DNA of 63,999 nucleotides. Source: Acidimicrobiaceae bacterium. GTDB lineage: Bacteria > Actinomycetota > Acidimicrobiia > Acidimicrobiales > RAAP-2. The position numbers and the translations under genes were made by a program. The stretch is from positions 1 to 63,999 of the forward strand of contig JABEUQ010000184.1 in assembly GCA_013044265.1 (NCBI GenBank). Direction: 5' to 3'. How positions within the stretch are numbered: the first letter of the stretch is position 1; each line of letters starts with the position of its first letter. The notes beneath the pieces were generated by a model. It made no database searches. It worked only from the letters and a program-made list of their open reading frames with translations, and had not been told where the DNA came from. Of this stretch, positions 8,730-16,792 are shown piece after piece.

Positions 8730-9004
8730 GCCTCTTCTTCGTACCCGAGGTTCCACTCGACAAGCAGGTTTTCGCGCTCGGCGTCGCGATTCACTCGCTC
8801 GCGATTGCGTCGAAACTGTGGGTCGTGAGGAGGTAAGAATCGCAGGCGGGCGTCAATGCGATCGACGAAAGCCTGGATTTGCTCCTCGTCACCAAAGACC
8901 ATGCGGCACTCCCAGTGGGGGGCGACGGGACCAAGGTAGACGACTTGGACGTGACCAACGGGGTCGGTGACCACGGTCGTTTCGCTGCTAGGAACCTGGC
9001 TCAC
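8726..9004 (-). CDS. Small conserved-looking hypothetical protein (92 residues)
   Basis: I do not recognise this gene. It encodes a small, charged protein without membrane segment. Its N-terminal half looks beta-rich (VGHVQVVYLGPVAPHWECRMVFGD) and its C-terminal half is an Arg/Glu-rich helix. A good Shine-Dalgarno (AAGGAG) lies six bases before the GTG start, which supports translation. It converges on the DUF2342 gene with overlapping stop codons and diverges from the formimidoyltransferase gene. Confidence 0.65.
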   Translation of the reverse strand: MSQVPSSETTVVTDPVGHVQVVYLGPVAPHWECRMVFGDEEQIQAFVDRIDARLRFLPPHDPQFRRNRERVNRDAERENLLVEWNLGYEEEA

Positions 9005-9120
9005 GGTGCTCCTTCAAGAGAACGTCGTACTACGGGAGTTCCAGTCTACCTTTTCGCTCCCGCGACGCCACGAGCCGGGCGCCGGCTTGATTAAGAATAC
9101 TTGGCAGGCCCGAGGCGGTC

Positions 9121-9126
9121 TAGGGT
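9121..9126 (+). promoter_or_regulatory. Predicted -10 element TAGGGT of a leaderless promoter (formimidoyltransferase gene)
   Basis: TAGGGT is followed by six bases and the GTG start at 9133. TTGGCA at 9101-9106 is a possible -35 with a short, 14-base spacer. Confidence 0.55.
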
Positions 9127-9132
9127 CGTGGC

Positions 9133-9954
9133 GTGTTTGAGTGTGTCATCAACATCTCCGAGGGCCGCGACGATGGACTGCTCGATCGATTCTCTCGCGC
9201 AGCGGGGTTGTCGCTACGCGACCGGCACAGCGACCACTTTCATAATCGCAGCGTCTTCACTCTGATCAACACCGCGCCACAACTGCTGGTCGACGTCCAC
9301 GCACTCGTCACTGCAGCGATGACGTCGCTGGACCTAGCGTGCCACGAGGGCGTACACCCTCGCCTAGGGATTGTGGATGTTGTTCCCTTCGTCGCACTTG
9401 CGCCCAACGTGATTGACGAAGCCCGTGAATTACGAGATGACACCGCGCAGTGGATCGCCGCAACCCACCAGGTTCCGGTCTTCCTCTACGGGCCATTACC
9501 CCACGGTGAGCGGTCCCTGCCCTACGTGCGTTCGCACGCCTTCAAAGATTTGACCCCGGACGCGGGACCCACGAATCGTGACGAGCGCCGTGGTGCTGTT
9601 GTGGTGGGTGCGCGAGAGATTCTGGTCGCCTGGAATCTCTGGCTCAAGGACGTACCGCTCGAACGGGCCAAATCATTGGCAAAACTTGTGCGCCGACCTG
9701 GCGTGAGAGCACTCGGCCTACAAGTGGGCGACGAGGTTCAGGTGAGTTGCAACTTCACTGATACGTCTTTGGTAACCCCTTCGCAGGTGTACGACCAGGT
9801 GTCCTCACACATCGATGAGCCCGGCGTCATTGTCCGTGCCGAACTGGTCGGACTCATTCCAAGGTCGCTGCTGCAACGCGAGAATTCTCAACGTTGGAGC
9901 CAGCTAGGGCTCAGTGACAGCGCAACCATCGAGTCACGCATGTCGCTGCGCTAA
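9133..9954 (+). CDS. ftcD: Glutamate formimidoyltransferase
   Basis: The 273 residues correspond to the transferase domain of FtcD without the cyclodeaminase half. Family sequence is clear: CVINISEGRD at the N-terminus, HSDHFHNRSVFTL near residue 35, EGVHPRLGIVDVVPFVAL near residues 73-90, and DVPLERAKSLAKLVR near 175. The enzyme moves the formimino group of N-formimidoyl-glutamate to tetrahydrofolate, giving glutamate and 5-formimino-THF. It thus serves the same intermediate as HutG, 11 kb away, but by another route. The gene is monocistronic, with its own predicted leaderless promoter. Its TAA stop overlaps the TAG of the convergent whiB gene. Confidence 0.9.
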   Translation: MFECVINISEGRDDGLLDRFSRAAGLSLRDRHSDHFHNRSVFTLINTAPQLLVDVHALVTAAMTSLDLACHEGVHPRLGIVDVVPFVALAPNVIDEARELRDDTAQWIAATHQVPVFLYGPLPHGERSLPYVRSHAFKDLTPDAGPTNRDERRGAVVVGAREILVAWNLWLKDVPLERAKSLAKLVRRPGVRALGLQVGDEVQVSCNFTDTSLVTPSQVYDQVSSHIDEPGVIVRAELVGLIPRSLLQRENSQRWSQLGLSDSATIESRMSLR

Positions 9955-10226
9955 CTCGCTTGGGCGCGCCGCTCCAGGGCACGGGCGCGACGTAAGCGAC
10001 GGCGCTCCCGCTCGCTCATGCCACCCCAAATACCGAACTTCTCTCCATTGTCGAGGGCGTACTCGAGGCAGTCCTCGCGCACCACACATCCACGGCACAC
10101 TTCCTTAGCCTCTCGAGTGGATGCCCCTCGCTCGGGGAAAAAGAGATCCGGATCGACACCCATGCAGTTCGACCGAGACTGCCAACCGCGATCTTCCATC
10201 CCAGCCAACGCATTGACGATTTCCAT
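9951..10226 (-). CDS. WhiB-family Fe-S transcriptional regulator
   Basis: This is a 91-residue WhiB-like protein. The four cysteine ligands of the [4Fe-4S] cluster are C21, C44, C47 and C53 (CxxC...C pattern), followed by the GIWGG turn at 65-69 and a basic Arg-rich C-terminal tail that contacts DNA. WhiB proteins bind the primary sigma factor and act in redox sensing, division or development. The longer frame to 10337 is rejected: a near-perfect Shine-Dalgarno (GGGGAGGAAG, 10232-10241) lies five bases upstream of the ATG at 10226. I cannot tell which WhiB subgroup it belongs to. Confidence 0.92.
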   Translation of the reverse strand: MEIVNALAGMEDRGWQSRSNCMGVDPDLFFPERGASTREAKEVCRGCVVREDCLEYALDNGEKFGIWGGMSERERRRLRRARALERRAQAS

Positions 10227-10231
10227 GTCGA

Positions 10232-10241
10232 CTTCCTCCCC
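10232..10241 (-). promoter_or_regulatory. Strong ribosome binding site deciding the whiB start
   Basis: GGGGAGGAAG on the minus strand, five bases before ATG at 10226. It shows that the gene starts there and that this message has a leader, unlike many others in the window. Confidence 0.8.
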
Positions 10242-10369
10242 GCCAGCAATCTTCATCACCGGTGTAATTACAACAGTGTCATTGTGTCGGAATTCCCTCG
10301 AGAATGCAAATCGGATTTCGAAGTAATGCCTCGTCATTTTGAACGGCTACGACACGTCCTCTCCCCACC

Positions 10370-10375
10370 TACTGT
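10370..10375 (+). promoter_or_regulatory. Predicted -10 element TACTGT (uncharacterised gene at 10384)
   Basis: TACTGT is eight bases upstream of the ATG at 10384, predicting a leader of only one or two bases. It lies in the divergent region shared with whiB. Confidence 0.35.
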
Positions 10376-10383
10376 GGTGAACT

Positions 10384-11412
10384 ATGAGTGCACTCTCCCC
10401 CTTCGCCGGATTGGTCTACGAGAGTCGTGACGACGACCTCGTGAGGTTCCTCAACAACCCCATCGACGACTCACTGTCGAACACCGTTCGTTCGATCTTC
10501 GATTCACTCGATGATCATCGTGAGGACGTGCGAAATGCGCTCGGTGAGGCCGACGATGACACGTTGCTGGTCTTCGCGCGACGACGTCTCGTCAGTGCAC
10601 GCCACACGAGCTCCACACGAGCGATTAACGATGCGCTGGACGCGTACGCGTTGCTGGCCCGCGAGAGCGACGTTCCCTGGGAATCATGGTTCAAGGCAAC
10701 GCTCTTCGTCGGGCGTCAACTCGGGCTCGACCTCAAGTTGCTCCACGACCGTTTCACTGAGGGGGCCAGTGCGCGCTCCGCCCAGCGCGCCAGCGTCGCC
10801 TTCGATGCCATGACGCGAATCGAAGAGCTGAGCCAATGCCACGTCATCGAGGTCAGCACTACCTACGGAGTCGGGCTAGTAGAGACGACAGTCGTCCGAG
10901 ATCAGAGTGGCCAGAGTTGGGGAGGCATCACCGGAAGCCCCGTGTCGCTGGGTCAATATCAAGTCGGTTACGCCCCCAGCACCAATCTCGCACAGTTCGC
11001 CGTGAAGATCGCTGATGCGCTCGACGCTTCGCAACGGGTGAGATGTTCTTCGATCCGTCAAGACCAGCTGATCGCGACGATGTTCGACCTGGTCACGTCG
11101 GGGTCCTACGTCGACTCACTGGGTTGTTTGAGTTTCTTCGCCGACGCCCTCGAGAGTGGGCCCCACTTCGCCGTCACCGTCGCCGAAGTGGCGTCGGAGG
11201 ACTACGACGAGGTCTACTACGACGCCGATGATTTGGCCCTAGAACTCGCCGAGGCCGCGGACTCTATCGAGGAGCAGTCCGCGTTGTCAGCGGGGCCTTG
11301 CGTGGTGGTCCTGAGCGCATTGCCTGACTTCAGCGACGACGCGAGCCCTGAGCCCGTCGACTTGTCGGATTTCCTCGATATCGTTCGACGGGCGAGCACG
11401 CCAACGCTCTAG
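10384..11412 (+). CDS. Uncharacterised acidic cytoplasmic protein (342 residues)
   Basis: I do not recognise a family. The protein is mixed helical and acidic with no signal peptide or membrane segment. The N-terminal 150 residues look all-helical, a beta-rich segment follows (VIEVSTTYGVGLVETTVV, about 159-176), and the C-terminal third is Asp/Glu-rich (EDYDEVYYDADDLALELAEA). Codon use resembles its neighbours. It diverges from whiB and converges on the DUF929 gene with stop codons overlapping in CTAG at 11409-11412. Confidence 0.7.
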   Translation: MSALSPFAGLVYESRDDDLVRFLNNPIDDSLSNTVRSIFDSLDDHREDVRNALGEADDDTLLVFARRRLVSARHTSSTRAINDALDAYALLARESDVPWESWFKATLFVGRQLGLDLKLLHDRFTEGASARSAQRASVAFDAMTRIEELSQCHVIEVSTTYGVGLVETTVVRDQSGQSWGGITGSPVSLGQYQVGYAPSTNLAQFAVKIADALDASQRVRCSSIRQDQLIATMFDLVTSGSYVDSLGCLSFFADALESGPHFAVTVAEVASEDYDEVYYDADDLALELAEAADSIEEQSALSAGPCVVVLSALPDFSDDASPEPVDLSDFLDIVRRASTPTL

Positions 11413-12266
11413 ATCGACGACTTCGTCATCGCCGTAATAGCTCCGGCGCGACAGACCGACGTTGGCTGAGCGTGCGTCAGCGTGCAAATACCAGCGGTAA
11501 TCTCGTTCGCGGCACCCACGATGGCCTGGGTCACCGGGTTGCTCGGCACGCTCAGTCCCGCAGCGATGCTGGACTGGGTCAATCCACTGAGCACTCCGGG
11601 AGAGAAACTCGAACCCGCCTGAAAGTAGCTATTGCCCACGTCCAGAAATGGGATCGACCCGGGGTAGCCCGGTTGATTCGCGGGTAAGTAGCTGTTCTGG
11701 TCGTACTTCGAAAAGACCGCCTGCTGGCGCGGGCTGAGCGCCTGCAGCGGTTGGTGGGTTCGCGTCTCGGTCTCCACTGACTCGAAGCTGATGTAGGGCG
11801 AGGAGTAGGAGACGTGAACGAAGGACAAGGTCGGAGTGCGCGGATACGCTTCACCCACAGCGTCCGACGACCAGGTCAAATCGAGGCCCGACAAGGTGCC
11901 AAAGCGGCCCAGCGCTACAGCGAGCGCCCAGCGCTGCGCCGCACAGAAAGGGCACCATTCGGCGCCGACGTAGAGCACGTCAGGCTTGCCCCCAAGAGTC
12001 AAAGGAGGCTGGCCCGTAATGTGGGTCAGCGGCGCCACCACGGAAGAAGAAACCAACTTTTGGGTCGCGTCGGCCACCCTCATATTCGAAGTGGTCACTT
12101 CGCTCTGCAGCGTCGCCGACGCCGCGACGTCGCTCAACCCAGTGCTACCTCCCGAACCCCTCGTCACCTTCACTACGACTAGGGTGACCACGATAATCAC
12201 CACCACGGCCGTCGCGATCCAGGCGTAGGACGAGGAACGTATGGATCGCTGTACCGCTGTGGACAT
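11409..12266 (-). CDS. Membrane-anchored thioredoxin-like protein (DUF929 family)
   Basis: The protein has 285 residues from ATG at 12266; a GTG two codons upstream is also possible. It has an N-terminal anchor (about residues 16-34), a linker, and a thioredoxin-like domain with a CxxC motif in AEWCPFCAAQRWALAVALGRFG, followed by long beta and loop regions. This pattern is typical of DUF929 proteins of actinobacteria and archaea, probable extracytoplasmic thiol-disulphide proteins. Two cysteines near the C-terminus (CTLTHAQPTSVC) could form a further disulphide. It lies downstream of the MoxR-VWA pair on the same strand after a 74-base gap. Confidence 0.8.
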   Translation of the reverse strand: MSTAVQRSIRSSSYAWIATAVVVIIVVTLVVVKVTRGSGGSTGLSDVAASATLQSEVTTSNMRVADATQKLVSSSVVAPLTHITGQPPLTLGGKPDVLYVGAEWCPFCAAQRWALAVALGRFGTLSGLDLTWSSDAVGEAYPRTPTLSFVHVSYSSPYISFESVETETRTHQPLQALSPRQQAVFSKYDQNSYLPANQPGYPGSIPFLDVGNSYFQAGSSFSPGVLSGLTQSSIAAGLSVPSNPVTQAIVGAANEITAGICTLTHAQPTSVCRAGAITAMTKSSI

Positions 12267-12340
12267 GAACACCCATTCTGATCGCCCCGCACCAGTCTCA
12301 CCCGTGGCGAGGGCACCGCGGCAGGGGCTATCTAGGGCCT

Positions 12341-14332
12341 TTAGTCCGCGCGACGCGAACGCACGAAATCGTCGAGTACGTAGACGCCCAATTCGTCCAC
12401 CGACGTAAAGAAAGTGCGGCCCCCATTGACTCGTGAGATCTGCTCGACGAATGGGAACTGACTACGTTCGATGTCCAAGGCGAAGGTGTTAATGACGATG
12501 CCCGCCTTGGTGCAGCGCAGCACCTCGGCCATCGTGCGCTGCAGCGTCTCAGCGACCGGGGGCCAGGAGAAGAACGGTTCGCCATAGTCATTGAGGTGCG
12601 CGGTGGGTTCGCCATCGGTCACCACGACCACTTGGCGCTCGCCGCGCTCATTGCGCATCAGGTGACGACTCAGCGCCAAGGCGTGTTGCAAGTTCGTTCC
12701 GTAGTTGTAGTCGATGGTCAACGCGGGAATATCTTCAATACGTAACTCCTGGGCGGTCTCGCCGAAACCCACCACCGCGACAAAGTCGCGCGGGTACTTC
12801 GAGCGGATCAGCTGAGTGAGTGCCAACACCATTTTCTTGGCCGGCACAAGATTGCCCCGCATGGCCATCGAAAGAGACAAATCAATAGCGAAGACCGTTG
12901 ACGAACGACGAGCCGCCTCAAACTCCTCGACCGCAAAGTCATCGGGGTGCAGTTTGATCGGCGTACCGGGACCTTGTCGATAGAGCGCGTTACGTAACGT
13001 CTGGTGCAGGTGCAAGGAGAAGGGTTCGCCAGGCTCCCACGCCTTGGCGGTCTCCTCACGGTCGCCGCCACGCGCCACCGTCGCCACGCGGTGTCCCCCC
13101 AAGGTCGGCGAGTCACGCAACTGCCCGAATAGGTCCTTGAGCGCCTGTTGTCCGATCTGACGCACGCCCTTAGCAGTGAGTTCAAGTCGCCCCTGTTCGC
13201 GGTCTATGAAGCCCCGGTCCTTGAGGCCCTGTAGCGCGCGTTGCAGGCGAGACAGGTGACGCGCGGCGTCGTCGCCTAAGTGCCGTCGCACGGCATCGAT
13301 GTCGACCTCGGGCAACCCGTGAGCAGCCCGAGTACGTCCCAGAAAGTTCTCGAGTCCTTGGAGCTGTCCCAACTGCTCGGCGACTCCGGTCGCGTCAGAA
13401 AAAGAACCGTCGTGATGCCCGCGCATGCGATGTGCGCGCTGCCAGTCGATGTCGGGAGTGGCCTGACGCAGATTGGAGACGAGACGGCTTAAGGAGAAAT
13501 CAAGATCCATGTTCTGCATCATCTGCGAGAACAGCCCGCGCAACTCGCCCTGCTGCTCCGCGGAGAGCGAGTTGAACATCGCTTCGGCCGCCGCAGCGCG
13601 CTCGGCCATCATTCGCACGACGTCGTCCAAGGTTTGCGCGCCGGGAAAGAAATCACCGTACTCCTTCATGAATTCCTCGAAGGAGGGGTCGATAGCCTCG
13701 CCGCGACGCTCCTGTTCGATCATGGTTGACAGGGCGTCCATCATGTTGCGCACCCGCGCGAGCTCAGCCGAGTCCGGATTCGAAAACATCTCTTTGCTCT
13801 GCTCGAAGTACGTGGCCAGCAAGTCACTATTGAGTTCGCCAACAAGTTGTTCATACTCTTCTCGGGCCTCCGAGGAGATGAACTCGTAGTCCCGGAACGA
13901 CCGCAGTCGCTCGCCGAGGCGATCGCCCATCAGGTCACGTTGCATCGCACGCTGATCGACCAAGTCTCGAGTCACCTCGATGCGACGTTCGTCACCCGAG
14001 TCCAGGGCCTCGGCCATCAAATCCTCGGCCGCCGCTGCCTCCGTGGTCTCAATCTGATTGAGACGGTCCCGATATTTTTGAAGTTCCCCGTCGGGGTCAC
14101 CCTCTCGCTCGAGTTCCTGACGACGCCGGCGAGTTCGCTCGAGCAACTCACGTAACCCCTCCACGCGTTCACCCTCGGCAGTGGTGAAGCCCTCTTGGAG
14201 GAGACGGTCCATAGCGGCCTCAAGGTCGCCATGCTCCATCACGTCATCAGCGAGAAGTTGCAAGAACTCGTCGACGTCGACGTCGTCATCATCGCCATCG
14301 CGAAATCGACGAAAGCCATAACGAATAGCCAC
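12341..14332 (-). CDS. von Willebrand factor A-domain protein paired with MoxR ATPase
   Basis: This 663-residue cytoplasmic protein has a long, strongly acidic helical N-terminal part (about 1-480) and a C-terminal VWA domain. The MIDAS motif is D484-x-S-x-S (DLSLS), with the later metal-site Thr and Asp in the YGTNLQ and VVVTDGEPT segments. VWA proteins of this type act with an adjacent MoxR AAA+ ATPase as a chaperone or metal-insertion pair. The GTG start overlaps the TAG stop of the ATPase gene by one base (TAGTG), so translation is coupled. Confidence 0.88.
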   Translation of the reverse strand: MAIRYGFRRFRDGDDDDVDVDEFLQLLADDVMEHGDLEAAMDRLLQEGFTTAEGERVEGLRELLERTRRRRQELEREGDPDGELQKYRDRLNQIETTEAAAAEDLMAEALDSGDERRIEVTRDLVDQRAMQRDLMGDRLGERLRSFRDYEFISSEAREEYEQLVGELNSDLLATYFEQSKEMFSNPDSAELARVRNMMDALSTMIEQERRGEAIDPSFEEFMKEYGDFFPGAQTLDDVVRMMAERAAAAEAMFNSLSAEQQGELRGLFSQMMQNMDLDFSLSRLVSNLRQATPDIDWQRAHRMRGHHDGSFSDATGVAEQLGQLQGLENFLGRTRAAHGLPEVDIDAVRRHLGDDAARHLSRLQRALQGLKDRGFIDREQGRLELTAKGVRQIGQQALKDLFGQLRDSPTLGGHRVATVARGGDREETAKAWEPGEPFSLHLHQTLRNALYRQGPGTPIKLHPDDFAVEEFEAARRSSTVFAIDLSLSMAMRGNLVPAKKMVLALTQLIRSKYPRDFVAVVGFGETAQELRIEDIPALTIDYNYGTNLQHALALSRHLMRNERGERQVVVVTDGEPTAHLNDYGEPFFSWPPVAETLQRTMAEVLRCTKAGIVINTFALDIERSQFPFVEQISRVNGGRTFFTSVDELGVYVLDDFVRSRRAD

Positions 14333-15756
14333 TAGCGATTCCTCGAGCGATAGAGGGCCCGCGCACCCGAGGCATCCTTGGCCAATCGTTTCGTGAGGTG
14401 CAACCCCTCAAGGACGAACTCCGCCGCCGAAGCGACGGCTCCGTCGCTGGCGCCCTCACCCGCCACACGATGCGCAGCGGCGTCGAGAGCCGGCATTACG
14501 GCCAGGACATTCAGATATTCCTGATCAGCCAGATCATCACCCGTATGCACGATCGCCTCAGAAGCGAACGCTGCCACAATGGCACCCGCGTCTTCGAGAA
14601 CAACATGTTCCATGAAGCACTGGCGCACAGCCAAGGAGATCAGCGCGGCGATCACCTGATCGGCGTCCTCATCATCCATCGTGTCGAATTCGATCTTTCC
14701 TTGAGTCGACTGCACCATTGCGGCCAGGTCGCTCACGCGCGGAACGACAGCGCTGTCGCCCGTGCGCAGGGCGCGACGCAGCGCACTCGCCACCACCGTC
14801 TCATAGTTCGCTATGGACAACCGCACGGAAACACCCGAGCGTTGTGAGATAACGTGACTCGCGCGCGCCACGTGGCTCACGCGTGTGACGATATCTTCCA
14901 TAAACCAAGGAACTTCAATGGGTCGATCAGAGGTGGGAAGCTTGGCCTCTTGTTGAACGATGGCGATCTCGGTTGAGATCTCGAATGGATAGTGCGTGCG
15001 GATCTGGGAACCGAAGCGGTCCTTCAATGGAGTGATCAAGCGACCGCGGTTGGTGTAATCCTCGGGATTCGCCGTAGCAACCACCAGGAGGTCGAGTTCG
15101 AGTCGAACCAGGTGGCCGCGGATTTGCACGTCGCGCTCCTCGAGCACGTTGAGTAGTCCGACCTGAATTCGTTCCGAGAGATCGGGCAACTCATTGATGG
15201 CGAAGATGCCACGGTTCGATTTGGGCACTAGTCCAAAGGACAATGCTCGGGGATCGTCGAGGAAGAGCCCTGTGGCCACCTTGATGGGGTCGACTTCACC
15301 AATGAGGTCAGCCATCGAGGTATCAGGCGAAGCTAACTTCTCTGCGAAACGTTGCGAACGGTGCACCCACGAGATTGGCGTCTCCTCACCGCGCTCGACT
15401 ACCAGCTGGCGCGCGTAGACCGACAGCGGAGCCAAGGGATCATCGCGTACTTCAGAACCTTCGACAATGGGCAACCACTCGTCGAGCAGATCTACCAGGG
15501 AGCGAATCATGCGAGTCTTCGCTTGACCGCGCTCGCCCAACAGAATGATGTCGTGGCCAGCCAGCAACGCCGTCTCGAGTTGGGGTAACACCGTGTCTTC
15601 ATATCCCATCACGGCCGAAGACAGTGACTGTCCGTTGCGCAGTCGCTGCTCAAGATTGACTCGAATCTCCTCACGGACGCTGCGCTGAACGAAGCCGGCC
15701 GCGCGAAGGCCTCCGAGAGTGGAGGGTAGGTGTTCGGGGGCGAGAGGTGTAGCCAT
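14332..15756 (-). CDS. MoxR-family AAA+ ATPase (magnesium-chelatase ChlI-like)
   Basis: This 474-residue ATPase has Walker A GERGQAKT at residues 74-81 and a Walker B-like segment GIFAINELPDL near 206. The sensor region is VVATANPEDYTNRGRLITPLKDRFGSQI, as in MoxR and ChlI proteins. It is probably a hexameric remodelling motor working with the VWA protein encoded directly downstream. A GTG two codons upstream is possible, but TAAGTT six bases upstream of the ATG at 15756 supports this start. The target of the pair is unknown; no chelatase or methanol dehydrogenase genes are nearby. Confidence 0.88.
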   Translation of the reverse strand: MATPLAPEHLPSTLGGLRAAGFVQRSVREEIRVNLEQRLRNGQSLSSAVMGYEDTVLPQLETALLAGHDIILLGERGQAKTRMIRSLVDLLDEWLPIVEGSEVRDDPLAPLSVYARQLVVERGEETPISWVHRSQRFAEKLASPDTSMADLIGEVDPIKVATGLFLDDPRALSFGLVPKSNRGIFAINELPDLSERIQVGLLNVLEERDVQIRGHLVRLELDLLVVATANPEDYTNRGRLITPLKDRFGSQIRTHYPFEISTEIAIVQQEAKLPTSDRPIEVPWFMEDIVTRVSHVARASHVISQRSGVSVRLSIANYETVVASALRRALRTGDSAVVPRVSDLAAMVQSTQGKIEFDTMDDEDADQVIAALISLAVRQCFMEHVVLEDAGAIVAAFASEAIVHTGDDLADQEYLNVLAVMPALDAAAHRVAGEGASDGAVASAAEFVLEGLHLTKRLAKDASGARALYRSRNR

Positions 15757-15762
15757 CACCAC

Positions 15763-15768
15763 AACTTA
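15763..15768 (-). promoter_or_regulatory. Predicted -10 element TAAGTT of a leaderless promoter (moxR-VWA)
   Basis: TAAGTT on the minus strand is followed by six bases and ATG at 15756. The rest of the 252-base gap to the GNAT promoter shows no convincing ORF; only a weak GACTC/GAGTC hairpin near 15858-15872 is visible. Confidence 0.55.
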
Positions 15769-16008
15769 TTGCCCTTGGGCGTCGTCTCACTCACTGCGTG
15801 TGCCTCGCGCGAATCCACCGGTTCGCCTGGACGAATTGAGCGAAGTGGTTCAACGTGACTCGTTGAGAGTCGGACTTCCCAGATCAACTTCTGTTTAAGC
15901 ACTCGGTCCTGACCGCGAGCCCCCACCACAGTCCGATTAGGTCGCAGGACACGGCAAGAAACTTGTCGGCTCCTCGCACCTCGACTCCGTACTATTTGAC
16001 CAGAACCC

Positions 16009-16014
16009 TACGAT
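16009..16014 (+). promoter_or_regulatory. Predicted -10 element TACGAT of a leaderless promoter (GNAT gene)
   Basis: TACGAT is followed by six bases and ATG at 16021. A TTGACC at 15996-16001 is too close to serve as a standard -35. Confidence 0.5.
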
Positions 16015-16020
16015 GGGTAG

Positions 16021-16755
16021 ATGCCACAGTTCGAGATCGTCACCACCGCCGAACGCGAGGACCTTCATGATCAGTTCGCGACAGCGTTCAAGAGTTCGTG
16101 GCCCGAATTCATCTTCCACGACCCAGTCGCCCACCAATTCGTCAGTGCCGTGCAGGAACGTTTCGCGCGCTACGACATCACCGTGGTCAGTGATAATCAC
16201 GTGGTCGCCGGAGGTTGGGGAATAACCCTGGCGTGGGATCAAACCGTGGAGAATCTCCCCGGCGGATACGATGACGCATTAGTACGAGCACTGTCGCAAC
16301 TCGATTCGTCGAGACACGACACCCTCAGCATCATGGCGATCGCGGTTCATCCGCGGTATCGCGGCCAAGGCCTGTCGTCGCTCATCATCAGCGAACTACG
16401 ACGTCGCGCCGAGAGCGACGACGTCCCCCACGTCATTGCGCCAGTGCGGCCCCCACTCAAATCGAGTTACCCACTGACACGAATGGTCGATTTCGCCCAG
16501 TGGCGCCGAGGGAGCGGCGAACACATCGACCCTTGGATCCGCCTTCACGAGCGAATGGGCGCAGTTATTCTCGGACCGGCTGAGCGATCGATGATAATCA
16601 CCGGTTCAGTCGACGAATGGCAGTCCTGGACCGGCATGCTCTTTCCTCAGAGCGGGGCTTACGTGGTGCCCGAAGCACTTGACCTCGTCGTCTTCGACTG
16701 CGCCAATGACACTGGCGTGTATATCGAACCCAACTTATGGATGCGTCACTGCTGA
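16021..16755 (+). CDS. GNAT-family N-acetyltransferase
   Basis: This 244-residue cytoplasmic protein contains the acetyl-CoA-binding core of the GNAT fold: a beta-4 strand SIMAIAVHP (around 103-111) and the pyrophosphate loop RYRGQGLSSLII (around 112-123). An extended C-terminal half of unknown specificity follows. The substrate cannot be read from the sequence. It stands alone between moxR (divergent) and hutI (convergent), and a small imperfect hairpin separates it from hutI. Confidence 0.75.
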   Translation: MPQFEIVTTAEREDLHDQFATAFKSSWPEFIFHDPVAHQFVSAVQERFARYDITVVSDNHVVAGGWGITLAWDQTVENLPGGYDDALVRALSQLDSSRHDTLSIMAIAVHPRYRGQGLSSLIISELRRRAESDDVPHVIAPVRPPLKSSYPLTRMVDFAQWRRGSGEHIDPWIRLHERMGAVILGPAERSMIITGSVDEWQSWTGMLFPQSGAYVVPEALDLVVFDCANDTGVYIEPNLWMRHC

Positions 16756-16772
16756 AATCCACTCGACGTGAC

Positions 16773-16789
16773 ATTGGCGGTTCGTCAAT
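16773..16789. terminator. Possible bidirectional terminator hairpin between GNAT and hutI
   Basis: ATTGGCG and CGTCAAT can pair over seven positions (one G-T wobble) around a GTT loop. It sits midway in the 37-base gap between two convergent genes. No clear U-tract follows on either strand, so the call is weak. Confidence 0.3.
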
Positions 16790-16792
16790 CTC

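Noticed and set aside
15937..16242. 101-residue minus-strand frame
   Set aside because: Antisense to the start of the GNAT gene, no Shine-Dalgarno and no TANNNT at the usual distance.
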